The notes: generated from the sequence alone by a model not told the origin. Positions 26,604-36,939 are shown, numbered from the stretch's first letter. The stretch: DNA of 64,000 bases from Sphingobacterium thalpophilum (GCF_038396785.1 NZ_CP151087.1:5270001-5334000); one strand, 5' to 3'. Translations and numbers: made by a program.

Positions 26604-28703
26604 ATGAAGGGACTAAATATTGTCTTAAAAAAACGGACAATGGTATTGTTATTATCCGTTACGGGAATTTTATCAACAACAAGGATACTGGGGCAGCAGC
26701 AAAATATGGTGAAAGATCTCAGTAAGGGGTTTGTGCACCAGTCTATCGGTAATCCATACCTACCACTTTGGGAGCATCTCCCTGATGGTGAACCCCGTGT
26801 TTTTGAAGATCCTGACCAACCCGGCAAATATCGCGCTTATATTATTGGTTCCCATGATCTACGTTTTACCAGTTATTGTGGGCCTGACATTCGGATGTGG
26901 TCAGCGCCGATTGAAAACTTAACGAGTTGGCGCGATGAGGGGGCTATTTTTACCTATCCGATCGATGGAAAATGGGATGTGATGTATGCCCCAGATCTGG
27001 TCGAGGTCAAACGTAAAGGTGGGAAAAAAGAATACTACTTGTTTCCACACAGCAGAGGAGATAAACGTGAAGCAATGGTAGTCAAAGGCGATCGGCCGAA
27101 TGGGCCCTTTAAACCTATAAATCTCACGGAAGATGGCAAGCGTACCCTGCCTGGAAGTATCCTTGGATTTGATCCGGCCGTTTACATTGAATATGTGACG
27201 GATCCCAAAGATCCTGATTACGAAATTGGATTCCGGGCATACGGTTTTTGGGGGTTTCAACGCTCGATGGCGGCACAATTAGATCAGAAAACGATGTATT
27301 CGCTGCGACCGGGTACCGAAATTATTAATTATCTATTGCCGGCAAGTGCACGATATGGTGAATTGCGAGATCCAAAAGGTACTGCGTACCCTAATATTTT
27401 TGAAGGGGAGGATTTAGGAACTTTTAATTTTTTTGAAGCGTCGTCAATTCGTAAAGTCGGCAACAAATATGTATCGGTATACAGTGGCTATTCAGGTCCA
27501 GAATATGGGGTAGGGAGCTCAAATTCAACCTTACGGTATGCGGTCGCAGATTCACCCTTGGGGCCTTGGAAGAGCGGCGGTGTCCTGGTCGATTCGCGTG
27601 CTCCAGTATTAAATAAAGACGGATCGACTATCGAAACCAGTAATGCAGGGCATAATACCCATGGGAGTATCGAACTGATTAACGGACAATGGTACGTATT
27701 TTACCATAGACCACCGCGCGGATTTGGTTTTGCACGTCAGGCTGTGGTCGAACCTATCAAAGTTGCATGGGATGAAAAAAGTGTCAAAGAAGGGGGAATG
27801 GTTTCTATCCGGGCTTTTGACCCTTTTCAAGAAAATTTAACCATCAAAGATAAACAAGGAAAAGAATATAAAGGTGCAGAGGTAACATCAGAAGGATTTC
27901 ATTTTTATGGATTAGACCCTTATCGGTACTATTCTGCTGGATATGCCTGTTACCTTTCAGATATCAGTTTGCAACAGGATTCATGGGATGTATGGGATAA
28001 CCATATGCCTGTGACAAATATGAAAAATGGAACTATCGCGGGTTTTAAATATTTCGGATTCGGTGGTCTGAAACAGGATAAGTTTGGGTTAAAGGCTTTT
28101 GAGGGAACGAAAAAGGGAAACCGCACTGCCTTTAATCTGTTTATTGCACCAAAGGCACAGACTTCATTTAAGGTCAACGTGTGGCTGGATGGCCCTTGGG
28201 ATAATGATACCTGGAAAGGAAAGCGGATTGCCCAAATAACCGTTCCGGAAAATACTGCGACAACAGTAAAGCAATTTACGGTCGATGTTTCTAACTATGT
28301 GGATCAACTGGATGGCAAACATGCCTTGTTTCTGGTCGCTGAGGGTGAAGAAGGCAAGCCGCTTTTTGATTTTATAGGATTGGGATTTAGTTCGAAAGAC
28401 AAAAAAATTGAACGTCCAGTACCACCTTCGGTTACGATTACAGTGAATGGCAAAAAACTAATGTTGCCTTCGATTCCTTTGCGATCGACTGATGAGAATG
28501 GCATCGTTGGTTACAACTATTATGAAGTTACTTTTCCAATGGAAAGCAACGACAAGAAGATTCCAGTAGTGAAGGCTGTGGCAAATAATGCTGAAGTTGA
28601 AATCAAAGTTAAACAAGGCAGTTCGTTGACCGGTTACGCACAGATAGATTGTGTTTACAGAGGACAAACCAAAAGCTATATTATAAAGTATGTAAGGAAT
28701 TGA
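26604..28703 (+). CDS. GH43-type glycosidase with C-terminal beta-sandwich domains
   Basis: 699 aa, exported (hydrophobic stretch MVLLLSVTGILSTTRILG). The GH43 propeller is seen in PRVFEDPDQPGKYRAYIIGS, KWDVMYAPDLVEVKRKGGKKEYYLFP, GFDPAVYIEYV and FNFFEASSIRKVGNKYVSVYSG (acid Glu), with NTHGSIELINGQWYVFYHR near its end. From about residue 420 it continues with beta-sandwich segments (DGPWDNDTWKGKRIAQI) of carbohydrate-binding type. It is longer than a plain GH43, and I cannot name the subfamily. It is the last gene before a terminator, and the IS insertion upstream could reduce its expression by polarity (inference). Confidence 0.85.
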   Translation: MKGLNIVLKKRTMVLLLSVTGILSTTRILGQQQNMVKDLSKGFVHQSIGNPYLPLWEHLPDGEPRVFEDPDQPGKYRAYIIGSHDLRFTSYCGPDIRMWSAPIENLTSWRDEGAIFTYPIDGKWDVMYAPDLVEVKRKGGKKEYYLFPHSRGDKREAMVVKGDRPNGPFKPINLTEDGKRTLPGSILGFDPAVYIEYVTDPKDPDYEIGFRAYGFWGFQRSMAAQLDQKTMYSLRPGTEIINYLLPASARYGELRDPKGTAYPNIFEGEDLGTFNFFEASSIRKVGNKYVSVYSGYSGPEYGVGSSNSTLRYAVADSPLGPWKSGGVLVDSRAPVLNKDGSTIETSNAGHNTHGSIELINGQWYVFYHRPPRGFGFARQAVVEPIKVAWDEKSVKEGGMVSIRAFDPFQENLTIKDKQGKEYKGAEVTSEGFHFYGLDPYRYYSAGYACYLSDISLQQDSWDVWDNHMPVTNMKNGTIAGFKYFGFGGLKQDKFGLKAFEGTKKGNRTAFNLFIAPKAQTSFKVNVWLDGPWDNDTWKGKRIAQITVPENTATTVKQFTVDVSNYVDQLDGKHALFLVAEGEEGKPLFDFIGLGFSSKDKKIERPVPPSVTITVNGKKLMLPSIPLRSTDENGIVGYNYYEVTFPMESNDKKIPVVKAVANNAEVEIKVKQGSSLTGYAQIDCVYRGQTKSYIIKYVRN

Positions 28704-28740
28704 ACCTTTAGCCGGTAAGTGGCTTTACCAACCATGTAGA

Positions 28741-28773
28741 AAAAGGCTGTCTAAAAAATAGACGGCCTTTTTT
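28741..28773 (+). terminator. Intrinsic terminator after the GH43 gene
   Basis: GGCTGTCT (28745-28752) and AGACGGCC (28760-28767) pair with one G-T wobble, followed by six T. It splits the plus-strand locus into two transcription units, with the transporter heading the second. Confidence 0.8.
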
Positions 28774-28872
28774 AAACATTTTTATTGGAATATAAAACAT
28801 TTGTATTGGTTCCCGGTCCAAAGCTACTTGTAGTTTTACCCTTGTAATTCAACTAATCGAATAACCAATTAT

Positions 28873-30285
28873 ATGGATCAAAGTATGACCGAGGTAAAGC
28901 CTATTAAAGGTTTTTACAAACTTTCAATGAAACAACGGGTGGGGTTTGGTGCTGGTGATCTTGCCCAGAATCTTATTTACCAGACTGTTTCGATGTACCT
29001 CCTGATTTTTTATACCAATGTTTATGGAATTTCTGCTGCTTCGGCAGGAGTCATGTTTCTTATTGTCCGAATCGTGGATGTACTGTGGGATCCCATTGTA
29101 GGCGCATTTGTTGATAAAAGAAATCCACGGATGGGAAAGTACAGATCTTATTTGGTGTTGGGAGGAATTCCGTTGACGGGTTTTGCAATTCTGTGTTTTT
29201 GGAATGGATTTTCGGGTTCTTTGGTCTATGCCTATGTCACTTATGTTGGGCTATCCATGCTTTATACCCTGGTAAATGTCCCCTATGGTGCTTTAAATGC
29301 TTCCTTGACGAGGGATACAGACGAGGTGACAAAACTAACATCGACGCGTATGTTCATGGCCAACGTTGGTGGGCTTGCGGTCGGATATGGTGTTCCGTTG
29401 GTTGTACAGTACTTCTCTCCGGATGGAAAGATAAACTCAAAAGATTCGGCAGAAGCTTGGTTTATAACGATGCTGATTTACGCTTTAGTCGGATTGGCCC
29501 TTCTAATTTTTTGTTTTTCACAAACAAAAGAGCGGGTTATTATGGATGAAAAGGATACTGATAATGTGCGTGTATCTGATCTATGGCGAGAATTTAAGCA
29601 CAATCGGCCTTTACGCATTTTGGCCTTTTTTTTCGTTACAGCATTTGCGATGATGGCCATCGGTAATTCGGCAGGATCCTATTACATGATCTACAATGTA
29701 CATGCTCCGGATATGTTGCCTTATTTCATGGCCCTGGGGTCTTTACCTGCTTTCATCTTTATGCCATTGGTGCCAGCTATCAAACGTGCAATAGGTAAGA
29801 AGCAAATGTTCTATGTTTTTCTGGGTGTCGCTATCCTTGGAATGCTCATGTTATATATGATTTCATCCAACGAGACACTTAAGGGCAATATTGGATTGGT
29901 ATTGACAGCTCAGTTTATTAAATCAACTGGTGTAATCGTAGCTACGGGGTATATGTGGGCGCTTGTACCCGAAGTCATATCCTATGGCGAGTATAAAACC
30001 GGTAAGCGTATTTCGGGGATTGTCAATGCACTGACAGGTATTTTTTATAAGGCTGGCATGGCACTGGGAGGTGTAGTGCCCGGGTTGGTACTCGCCTATG
30101 TTGAATTTGATAAAGATAATGCTATAATACAATCTGCATTGGCTGAAAAGGGAATTTTATGGTTGGTGGCCGTTATTCCAGCAGTACTTTTGGTACTCGC
30201 CATGGTTGTTATCTCCAGATATGAACTGGATGATGTAACGATCGATAAAATTAACCGGGATATAGAATCAAGACATACACATTAA
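28873..30285 (+). CDS. GPH-family (XylP/MelB-type) sugar:cation symporter
   Basis: 470 aa inner-membrane protein with about 12 transmembrane segments. Family marks are the early KQRVGFGAGDLAQNLIYQTV, the loop VGAFVDKRNPRMGKYRSYL and LVPEVISYGEYKTGKRISGI late in the sequence, all typical of glycoside-pentoside-hexuronide:cation symporters. It lies directly before GH10, a GH43 without signal peptide and GH67, so it is the likely route for xylosides or glucuronoxylosides from periplasm to cytoplasm. A weak promoter (TAGTTTTA, 28831-28838) lies upstream after the terminator. Substrate is inferred from context. Confidence 0.94.
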   Translation: MDQSMTEVKPIKGFYKLSMKQRVGFGAGDLAQNLIYQTVSMYLLIFYTNVYGISAASAGVMFLIVRIVDVLWDPIVGAFVDKRNPRMGKYRSYLVLGGIPLTGFAILCFWNGFSGSLVYAYVTYVGLSMLYTLVNVPYGALNASLTRDTDEVTKLTSTRMFMANVGGLAVGYGVPLVVQYFSPDGKINSKDSAEAWFITMLIYALVGLALLIFCFSQTKERVIMDEKDTDNVRVSDLWREFKHNRPLRILAFFFVTAFAMMAIGNSAGSYYMIYNVHAPDMLPYFMALGSLPAFIFMPLVPAIKRAIGKKQMFYVFLGVAILGMLMLYMISSNETLKGNIGLVLTAQFIKSTGVIVATGYMWALVPEVISYGEYKTGKRISGIVNALTGIFYKAGMALGGVVPGLVLAYVEFDKDNAIIQSALAEKGILWLVAVIPAVLLVLAMVVISRYELDDVTIDKINRDIESRHTH

Positions 30286-30298
30286 TCAAAAATAAACC

Positions 30299-31450
30299 AT
30301 GAAGATGTTAAAAACTATTGTTGTAGCTGTATCAACATTATTATTTGGTCCTACTGCCTCAGCCACTTTGCAAAATCCGAAGCGAGCCCCGGATTCATTG
30401 ACCTTGAAAGATGCATTTGAAGGTAAGTTTTATATAGGAACAGCATTAAACCTTGATCAGATATGGGAGCGGGATGAGGCTGCGGTAGCGGTGGTCAAAA
30501 AGCAGTTCAATTCCATTGTTGCCGAGAATTGTATGAAAAGTATGTTTTTACAACCAAGGGAAGGTGAGTTCGATTTTAAGGATGCGGACCGTTTTGTGGC
30601 GTTTGGAGAAAAAAATAAAATGCAAATTATCGGTCACACGCTGATTTGGCATTCGCAGACTCCAGCTTGGTTTTTTATTGATAAAAACGGGAAAGAGGTC
30701 ACCCGGGAAGTACTTATCGCACGCATGCGGAAGCATATACAAACTGTAGTGTCGCGCTATAAGGGAAGGGTGTTTGGTTGGGATGTGGTGAACGAGGCTA
30801 TACTGGATAATGGTGAATGGCGTAAAAGCAAATTCTACCAGATTATTGGACCGCAATTTATTGAATTAGCATTTAAATTTGCTCATGAAGCAGACCCAAA
30901 AGCTGAATTATATTATAACGATTATTCGACAGCAATCCCCGAAAAAAGAAAGGGGATTATGCACATGGTGCAACAGGTAAAGGCTGCCGGTGGTCAGGTC
31001 AGTGGGATTGGCATGCAAGAACATAATGCGCTGGACAATCCACCTATTGAAGAAGTTGAAAAAACTATACTCGGATTTGCGGGCCTTGGAGCAAAGGTAA
31101 TGGTAACGGAAATGGATATTTCGGTCCTGCCACATGTACGCCCCAATATGGGAGCCGAAGTTGGGGAACGTCATGCTTACAGCAAAGCAATGAATCCCTA
31201 CGAAAAAGGGCTTCCAGCGGAGAAAATGGACGAGCTAGGAAAGAGATATGTAGCGTTTTTTAAATTATATTTCAAACATCGGGATAAAATATCGCGTGTG
31301 ACATTGTGGGGTGTAGGCGATGGAGATTCATGGAAGAATGGTTGGCCTATTCCGGGACGTACAGACTATCCGTTGTTATTTGATCGGAATTACCAGCCCA
31401 AACCATTTGTAAAAGATATTATTGCGTTGACTCAAAAAAAAAAGAAATAA
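30299..31450 (+). CDS. GH10 endo-1,4-beta-xylanase
   Basis: 383 aa with a signal peptide (MKMLKTIVVAVSTLLFGPTASA). The TIM-barrel motifs of GH10 are all present: FNSIVAENCMKSMFLQP, GHTLIWHSQTPAWFF, GWDVVNEAILDNGEW with acid/base Glu about 166, and VMVTEMDISVLP with nucleophile Glu about 271. It cuts the beta-1,4-xylan backbone inside the chain. This is the clearest substrate marker of the locus. It follows the symporter by 13 bases and precedes GH43 and GH67 genes. With no lipobox visible, it is probably periplasmic and acts on imported xylo-oligosaccharides. Confidence 0.97.
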   Translation: MKMLKTIVVAVSTLLFGPTASATLQNPKRAPDSLTLKDAFEGKFYIGTALNLDQIWERDEAAVAVVKKQFNSIVAENCMKSMFLQPREGEFDFKDADRFVAFGEKNKMQIIGHTLIWHSQTPAWFFIDKNGKEVTREVLIARMRKHIQTVVSRYKGRVFGWDVVNEAILDNGEWRKSKFYQIIGPQFIELAFKFAHEADPKAELYYNDYSTAIPEKRKGIMHMVQQVKAAGGQVSGIGMQEHNALDNPPIEEVEKTILGFAGLGAKVMVTEMDISVLPHVRPNMGAEVGERHAYSKAMNPYEKGLPAEKMDELGKRYVAFFKLYFKHRDKISRVTLWGVGDGDSWKNGWPIPGRTDYPLLFDRNYQPKPFVKDIIALTQKKKK

Positions 31451-31455
31451 GAAAT

Positions 31456-32427
31456 ATGAGCAAAAGTAGGTATTTATATTCCGAAGATTACATGGCTGAT
31501 CCTTCAGCTCATGTGTTTGAAAACAAAATTTATATTTATCCCTCTCACGACAGGGAGAGCGGTATTCCCGAAAATGATAACGGCGACCATTTCGATATGC
31601 AGGATTACCACGTGTTTTCTCTTGAAGATATCAATGCGGACATTGTTAACCATGGAAAGGTACTGGATGTAAAAGATATTCCTTGGGCTGGTCGTCAGCT
31701 TTGGGATTCTGATGTGACTGAGAAAGACGGAAAATACTATATGTATTTCTCCGTGAAGGATAGAAACGATATTTTTAAACTCGGTGTTGCTGTGGCAAGC
31801 CGTCCTTATGGACCATTTGTTCCGCAGGAGCATCCTATCAAAGGAAGTTACAGTATTGATCCATGTGCTTTTAAAGATACAGACGGTTCCTATTATTTAT
31901 ATTTTGGTGGTATATGGGGTGGACAACTTCAATTTTATCGGAATAATAAAATTATTTCGCCCAATGAATTGCCAACATCTGATGAACCCGCATTGTCTCC
32001 AAAGGTTGTCAAGCTGTCTGCTGATATGATGGAGTTTTCGGAACAACCAAGGGATCTTGTTATTTTAGATAAAGAGGGCAAACCATTAACGCATGGGGAT
32101 ACGGAAAAGCGATTTTTTGAAGCTTCCTGGATGCATAAATACCAAGGTAAGTATTATTTTTCCTATTCTACAGGCGACAGCCATTTGATTTGTTACGCCA
32201 TAGGAGACAATCCATATGGACCATTTACCTATCAGGGTGTGATTCTAACGCCCGTAGTTGGCTGGACCACGCACCACAGCATTGTCGAATTCAAGGGTAA
32301 GTGGTACCTATTTTATCATGATTCGGTACCTTCTGGAGGAAAGACCTGGCTTAGAAGCATGAAAGTTATTGAGTTGAGCTATGATGAAAATGGTCATATT
32401 AAGCCGATTGATGGATTGTCTTCGTAA
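31456..32427 (+). CDS. GH43 beta-xylosidase/alpha-L-arabinofuranosidase, cytoplasmic
   Basis: 323 aa with no signal peptide, unlike the other GH43 proteins here, so it acts in the cytoplasm on what the symporter delivers. Catalytic acids: DYMADPSAHVFENKIYIYPS (base), SYSIDPCAFKDTDGSYYLYF (modulator) and EKRFFEASWMHKYQGKYYFSYS (acid). Length and motifs fit a single-domain GH43 of the subfamily 1 type, which release xylose or arabinose from short oligosaccharides. It is five bases after the GH10 stop, within the symporter operon. The exact sugar preference is unknown. Confidence 0.93.
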   Translation: MSKSRYLYSEDYMADPSAHVFENKIYIYPSHDRESGIPENDNGDHFDMQDYHVFSLEDINADIVNHGKVLDVKDIPWAGRQLWDSDVTEKDGKYYMYFSVKDRNDIFKLGVAVASRPYGPFVPQEHPIKGSYSIDPCAFKDTDGSYYLYFGGIWGGQLQFYRNNKIISPNELPTSDEPALSPKVVKLSADMMEFSEQPRDLVILDKEGKPLTHGDTEKRFFEASWMHKYQGKYYFSYSTGDSHLICYAIGDNPYGPFTYQGVILTPVVGWTTHHSIVEFKGKWYLFYHDSVPSGGKTWLRSMKVIELSYDENGHIKPIDGLSS

Positions 32428-32446
32428 TGATATATTTTAGTTCAAG

Positions 32447-34498
32447 ATGAGGTATATCATGCGTTTCCATTTCTATTTGGTGATCATACTGTATTGTGTT
32501 CCCACTGCTTTAAGAGCTGAGGACGGTAGTCAGTTATGGCTGCGGTTTTCAAAACAGGAGAAACCAGTAGGCACCGTCCAGATTATAAAAGGAAAATCAA
32601 CTGATGTTACATTGGCATTGGCAAAACAGGAACTGGAATGCTATTGGAAGGGAGGGGATGTCATCTTAAAATTAGATCCTAGCCGAAAGGATTTAAAAGA
32701 TGGCTATCAGATAAGCCAACACGAAAATCAGGTTTATGTGATTGCCGGCCAATCTGTGGGCATATTATATGCTGTTTATCATTTATTACGTCTTCAGGAA
32801 ACTGGAGCAGGGATACCCCGCTCGGGATGGGTTGAAATACCTGCCTATGATATCAGGGTTTTAAACCACTGGGACAACCTGGACGGGACAATAGAACGTG
32901 GATATGCAGGGCATTCGCTATGGAACTGGGAGGAATTGCCGAATAAACTTTCACCCCGATATGAACAATATGGACGGGCCAATGCTTCGATTGGAATTAA
33001 TGCTACCGTGTTGAATAACGTGAATGCTTCTTCGGATCTATTGAAGAAGGAGTATCTGATAAAAGTTAAAGCTCTGGCGGATGTCTTTCGTAAATATGGT
33101 ATAAAAGTATATGTGTCGATCAATTTCTCTGCGCCGAAAAATTTAGGTGGGTTAGCTAATTCGGATCCCTTAAATAAGGATGTTCAACACTGGTGGAAAT
33201 CCAAGGTGAAGGAGATTTATGCGTTAATTCCGGATTTCGGCGGATTTTTGGTCAAAGCAAATTCTGAAGGACAGCCAGGCCCCCAAGATTATGGACGAAC
33301 CCATGCGGACGGAGCCAATATGCTTGCCGATGCGCTCAGCCCCTATGGCGGTACCGTGTTTTGGCGTGCTTTTGTCTATCATCCGACTAAAGATGACCGT
33401 GCCAAACAAGCCTATCGAGAATTTGTTCCACTCGATGGTCAGTTTCGTGACAATGTTATTCTTCAAGTAAAAAATGGCCCGATAGATTTTCAACCCCGGG
33501 AACCTTTCAATCCTTTATTGGGGGCGATGCCAAACACAGCGAAGATGCTCGAATTTCAGTTGACACAAGAGTATCTGGGATTTTCCAACCATTTGGTCTA
33601 TTTGGCACCTTTGTTTAAGGAAGTATTGGATAGTGAAACCTATGCCACTGGAAAAGGCGGAACGGTGGCAAAGCAGACCGACAGTAGTAGGCATTCGGGG
33701 CGTAAAACGGCAATCGCTGCAGTAGCTAATATTGGTTTGGATACCAATTGGACGGGGCACCATTTCGCGCAAGCCAACTGGTACGCCTTTGGGCGCCTGG
33801 CGTGGAACAATAGCCTTTCGTCGGCTCAGATAGCAGATGAGTGGATACGTATGACTTTTACCGGAGTCAAGGAGTTTGTGGAACATGTAAAGAAGCTGAT
33901 GCTGGAATCGAGGGAAGTAGCAGTCGATTATATGATGCCTTTAGGTCTACATCACCTTTTTGCTTTTGAGCATCATTATGGCCCAGAACCTTGGGGAGAT
34001 ATTCCGGGGGGACGTCCAGATTGGATGCCTTGGTATTACCATAATGCGGATACTTTGGGATTGGGCTTTGACCGAACGGTTAATGGAAGTCGTGCCGTAA
34101 CACAATATAATCCATCTTTGGACAAGATTTATGGGAATACATCCACTTGTCCTGAAAATCTTTTATTGTGGTTTCATCATGTCTCCTGGAATTATCGAAT
34201 GAATAGCGGCAATACGCTGTGGACCGAATTATGTTTCCGTTATGACCACGGTGTCCAAAAAGTGAGGGAGTTTCAAAAAGTTTGGGATCGTATGGAAAAA
34301 TATATTGATCGACCACGTTTTTTGGCTGTTCAAGCTAAACTGAGAATTCAGGCTAGAGATGCAGTTTGGTGGAAAGATGCTTGTCTGCAGTACTTTCAGT
34401 GTTTTTCGCGTCAGCCGATTCCTTACAATCTGGAGCGACCGATACATAATTTAGAGGAGTTAAAGAAAATTAAGCTGCCGATGGGCCATCATAATTAA
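32447..34498 (+). CDS. GH67 alpha-glucuronidase
   Basis: 683 aa with a signal peptide (MRFHFYLVIILYCVPTALRA; ATG 32447 or 32459). Three domains as in family GH67: N-terminal beta domain, central TIM barrel and C-terminal helical domain. Catalytic segments are VKANSEGQPGPQDYGRTHA (acid Glu), QVKNGPIDFQPREP (Asp) and LEFQLTQEYLG (Glu). The family removes 4-O-methyl-glucuronic acid from the non-reducing terminal xylose of xylo-oligosaccharides. It ends the symporter-GH10-GH43-GH67 operon and shows that glucuronoxylan is a substrate of the locus. Confidence 0.96.
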   Translation: MRYIMRFHFYLVIILYCVPTALRAEDGSQLWLRFSKQEKPVGTVQIIKGKSTDVTLALAKQELECYWKGGDVILKLDPSRKDLKDGYQISQHENQVYVIAGQSVGILYAVYHLLRLQETGAGIPRSGWVEIPAYDIRVLNHWDNLDGTIERGYAGHSLWNWEELPNKLSPRYEQYGRANASIGINATVLNNVNASSDLLKKEYLIKVKALADVFRKYGIKVYVSINFSAPKNLGGLANSDPLNKDVQHWWKSKVKEIYALIPDFGGFLVKANSEGQPGPQDYGRTHADGANMLADALSPYGGTVFWRAFVYHPTKDDRAKQAYREFVPLDGQFRDNVILQVKNGPIDFQPREPFNPLLGAMPNTAKMLEFQLTQEYLGFSNHLVYLAPLFKEVLDSETYATGKGGTVAKQTDSSRHSGRKTAIAAVANIGLDTNWTGHHFAQANWYAFGRLAWNNSLSSAQIADEWIRMTFTGVKEFVEHVKKLMLESREVAVDYMMPLGLHHLFAFEHHYGPEPWGDIPGGRPDWMPWYYHNADTLGLGFDRTVNGSRAVTQYNPSLDKIYGNTSTCPENLLLWFHHVSWNYRMNSGNTLWTELCFRYDHGVQKVREFQKVWDRMEKYIDRPRFLAVQAKLRIQARDAVWWKDACLQYFQCFSRQPIPYNLERPIHNLEELKKIKLPMGHHN

Positions 34499-34542
34499 CA
34501 ACGAAAGCAATGTCTTCAAGATCTTATTCATAATGGGTTGCT

Positions 34543-35406
34543 TTATCTGCTTATTCGACGTTTATAAATCGTAGGTGTTTCGCCCGTTATTTTTTTAAAG
34601 AGTCTGTTGAAATAAGATATATTTTCAAAGCCCAATTTAAAGCACAGCTGTTGGATATTGTCTTCATCGATTAACATCATCAACTGTGCTTTTTCTATTT
34701 TTTTTTGATTGATGTAATGTACCGGTGTGGCATTCATGTGTTTTTTGAAAAGTCGGATCAGATGATCTTTGGAGATAAAAATCAGATTGGCAAGTTGTTC
34801 GATTGAAATCGTATGATTGATATTTTCGTCTATGTAATCGAGTACACGCAGAAGTCGTTTTTCTACTTGCGGTATTTTGTTGGTCGCTTCTGCTAGAAAT
34901 CGGCTCATCAACAAATGAATGATCGCTTGGTTTTCGGAGGCTCTGGCGAAAGGCGAAGCCGTCTGAAGTGCCATGTTTTTCATTAATTCTGATGAATTAT
35001 CGTAGCCCTTTGGATCGTAAATTTTTAACTCACGACCTGGATTCGAGGCATAGAGATGCTGGATGACAGTCTCCAATAGCTGATCAGATTTGATCTCCTT
35101 TGGAAAAGTGTAACGATCAAAAATACTTGACCTAATTTCGGGATTTTCATAGATATGGATGTAATAGAGCGAGAGTTTAGCAGAACAGGCATAGCTATGA
35201 TGGATATAGGCTGGTGTAAGATAGAGATGGCCGGGTCGAAGTTTAATGATTTCATCCTTTAAAATAATAGATGCCTCACCTTCACATACATAATGTATTC
35301 TTGCAAAGGGACTCTTAATATTTTGAAAGTTCCAATCTGCCAGATGTTCCGCATAGCCAATATTCAATAGTGTAAAATCGAGTTTATTCTTTTCGTTATT
35401 TATCAT
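34543..35406 (-). CDS. AraC-family transcriptional regulator with cupin sensor
   Basis: 287 aa. The N-terminal cupin-like sugar-binding domain (FARIHYVCEGEASIILKDE, LRPGHLYLTPAYIHHSYAC) is followed by a C-terminal AraC HTH (LANLIFISKDHLIRLFKKH, LCFKLGFENISYFNRLFKKITGETP). It is soluble and cytoplasmic. It is convergent with GH67 at the right end of the xylan locus, so two regulators bracket the locus: this one and the HTCS. It may sense xylose, arabinose or a short oligosaccharide and control the symporter operon (inference). Confidence 0.92.
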   Translation of the reverse strand: MINNEKNKLDFTLLNIGYAEHLADWNFQNIKSPFARIHYVCEGEASIILKDEIIKLRPGHLYLTPAYIHHSYACSAKLSLYYIHIYENPEIRSSIFDRYTFPKEIKSDQLLETVIQHLYASNPGRELKIYDPKGYDNSSELMKNMALQTASPFARASENQAIIHLLMSRFLAEATNKIPQVEKRLLRVLDYIDENINHTISIEQLANLIFISKDHLIRLFKKHMNATPVHYINQKKIEKAQLMMLIDEDNIQQLCFKLGFENISYFNRLFKKITGETPTIYKRRISR

Positions 35407-35917
35407 TATGCGAAGCGGAAAAATAGTTAGATACTATATTAATCTCAGATACAATAATACTCGTTTTCTCTAAAAAAAATAGCACTTTTTACCTAAAGTT
35501 GTCGATAATGTGTTTTTTTGCGCAATCAACGCATCTCTACGAGATCGTTGTATGTTTTTTGTAGAATTATTCCGAGCGTTTTGTTTTTTGTGAAGGCTAT
35601 GGTTTCATAACAGCTTTATTAGTAGCTGAACTTATCTGAGCAATATTTTTTTAGCATCAAGCAATTTGTCTGATCGTTAATAACCTTCCTTTATTTGGTA
35701 CTTTTGAAAGAGGGGTTTTGTGATATATATGGGGATGGATCGATATCGTGTTAGTTTTTATCGCTAATGTAGTTCCTTTCTCCATTCTATATAATTATTT
35801 TTGACTATACGATAATAGTAAAGATTCCAAAACAGGAAATCTCATCAATTCCGATATGAGCTTTGGTACAATTCATAATCAACGCAATTGTTATTTAAAT
35901 CTTGATGCCATTTATAA
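35407..35917. other. 511-base intergenic region between AraC regulator and alcohol dehydrogenase
   Basis: AT-rich, between divergent genes. I see no open reading frame and no strong hairpin. One TAnnTTTG match (TACTTTTG, 35699-35706) has no well-spaced TTG upstream and lies over 200 bases from the dehydrogenase start, so I give it little weight. Confidence 0.4.
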
Positions 35918-36939
35918 ATGAAAGCAATAAAAATAGTGAAAGAGGGACGTATGGAAATCATGGATATTCCGCAACCGACTGTTAAGGATGGACATGTCCT
36001 CGTAAAGGTAGACTATGTTGGATTCTGCGGTTCAGATCTGAATACCTTTCGGGGGTTGAATCCATTGGTCAATTTGCCGGTCATACCAGGGCATGAAATT
36101 GGGGCAACGGTCGTGGAATTGGGGACTAATGTGACAACTGATCTTAAGGTTGGTACAAAAGTTACCGTAAATCCGTATTCCAACTGTGGTGTTTGTACCG
36201 CATGTAAGAATAATAGGCCCAACGCTTGCCGTTACAACGAGACTATGGGTGTACAGCGCGATGGCGCCATGACCGAATATCTTGTCTTACCTGTTGAAAA
36301 GATCATCGCTGGGGGACAGCTTAGCTTTCATCCAAAGAATTGGCTCTTGTGGAACCTATGAGTGTGGGCTTCCACGCCGTTGACCGAGCATCGGTAACAG
36401 ACAGCGATATTGTATTGGTATTTGGATGTGGTATGATCGGAGTGGGGGCGATCATTCGGTCAGCATTACGGGGAGCTACAGTCATTGCTGTCGATGTGAG
36501 TACTGAAAAGCTCGAACTAGCGAAAAAACTAGGTGCAAAGTATACGATTAATAGCGCTACGGAAGATCTGCTTGCGAGGTTGGATGTGTTGACTCAGTCC
36601 ATGGGAGCTGATGTTGTTATAGAAGCCGTTGGCCGAAAGGAAACATACCTGGCGGCCATTGCTGCCGCTGCATATACAGGCAGAGTGCTGTATATCGGGT
36701 ATGCAAAGGAAGCGATTCCTTTTGATACACAGTTTTTTGTCAAAAAGGAACTGGATATCAGCGGGTCGCGCAATGCCACGGCAAAGGATTTTGCTGCGGT
36801 AATGAATTACTTGAAAATGAAAACCTGCCCGATCGAAGAACTGATAACGGCTATTTATCGGGCGGAGGATGCACAATTGGCCTTGGAATCATGGTTGAAT
36901 GATCCCGGACGTGTTTTTAGGCTACTGATCGCGTTTTGA
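35918..36939 (+). pseudogene. Zinc-dependent medium-chain alcohol (polyol) dehydrogenase with a frameshift
   Basis: The first frame (35918 on) has the catalytic-zinc segment GFCGSD, GHEIGATV and the structural-zinc cysteines NCGVCTACKNNRPNAC. It then runs into HPKNWLLWNL and stops at 36361. The rest (LALVEPMSVGFHAVDRA, Rossmann FGCGMIGVGAI, C-terminus at 36939) continues in another frame. Adding one base near 36331 (for example CATTCC for CATCC) gives ...LSFHSKELALVEPMSVG, the normal family sequence. The whole protein would be about 340 aa, like sorbitol, threonine or sugar-acid dehydrogenases. Substrate unknown. The choice is between true decay and sequencing error. Confidence 0.88.

Noticed and set aside
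32447..34498. GH67 gene as part of the same transcript as the upstream GH43/esterase group
   Set aside because: A strong terminator at 28741-28773 separates the two groups; the GH67 belongs with the symporter unit.
35699..35706. TACTTTTG as promoter of the alcohol dehydrogenase gene
   Set aside because: No TTG at suitable spacing, and more than 200 bases to the start codon.
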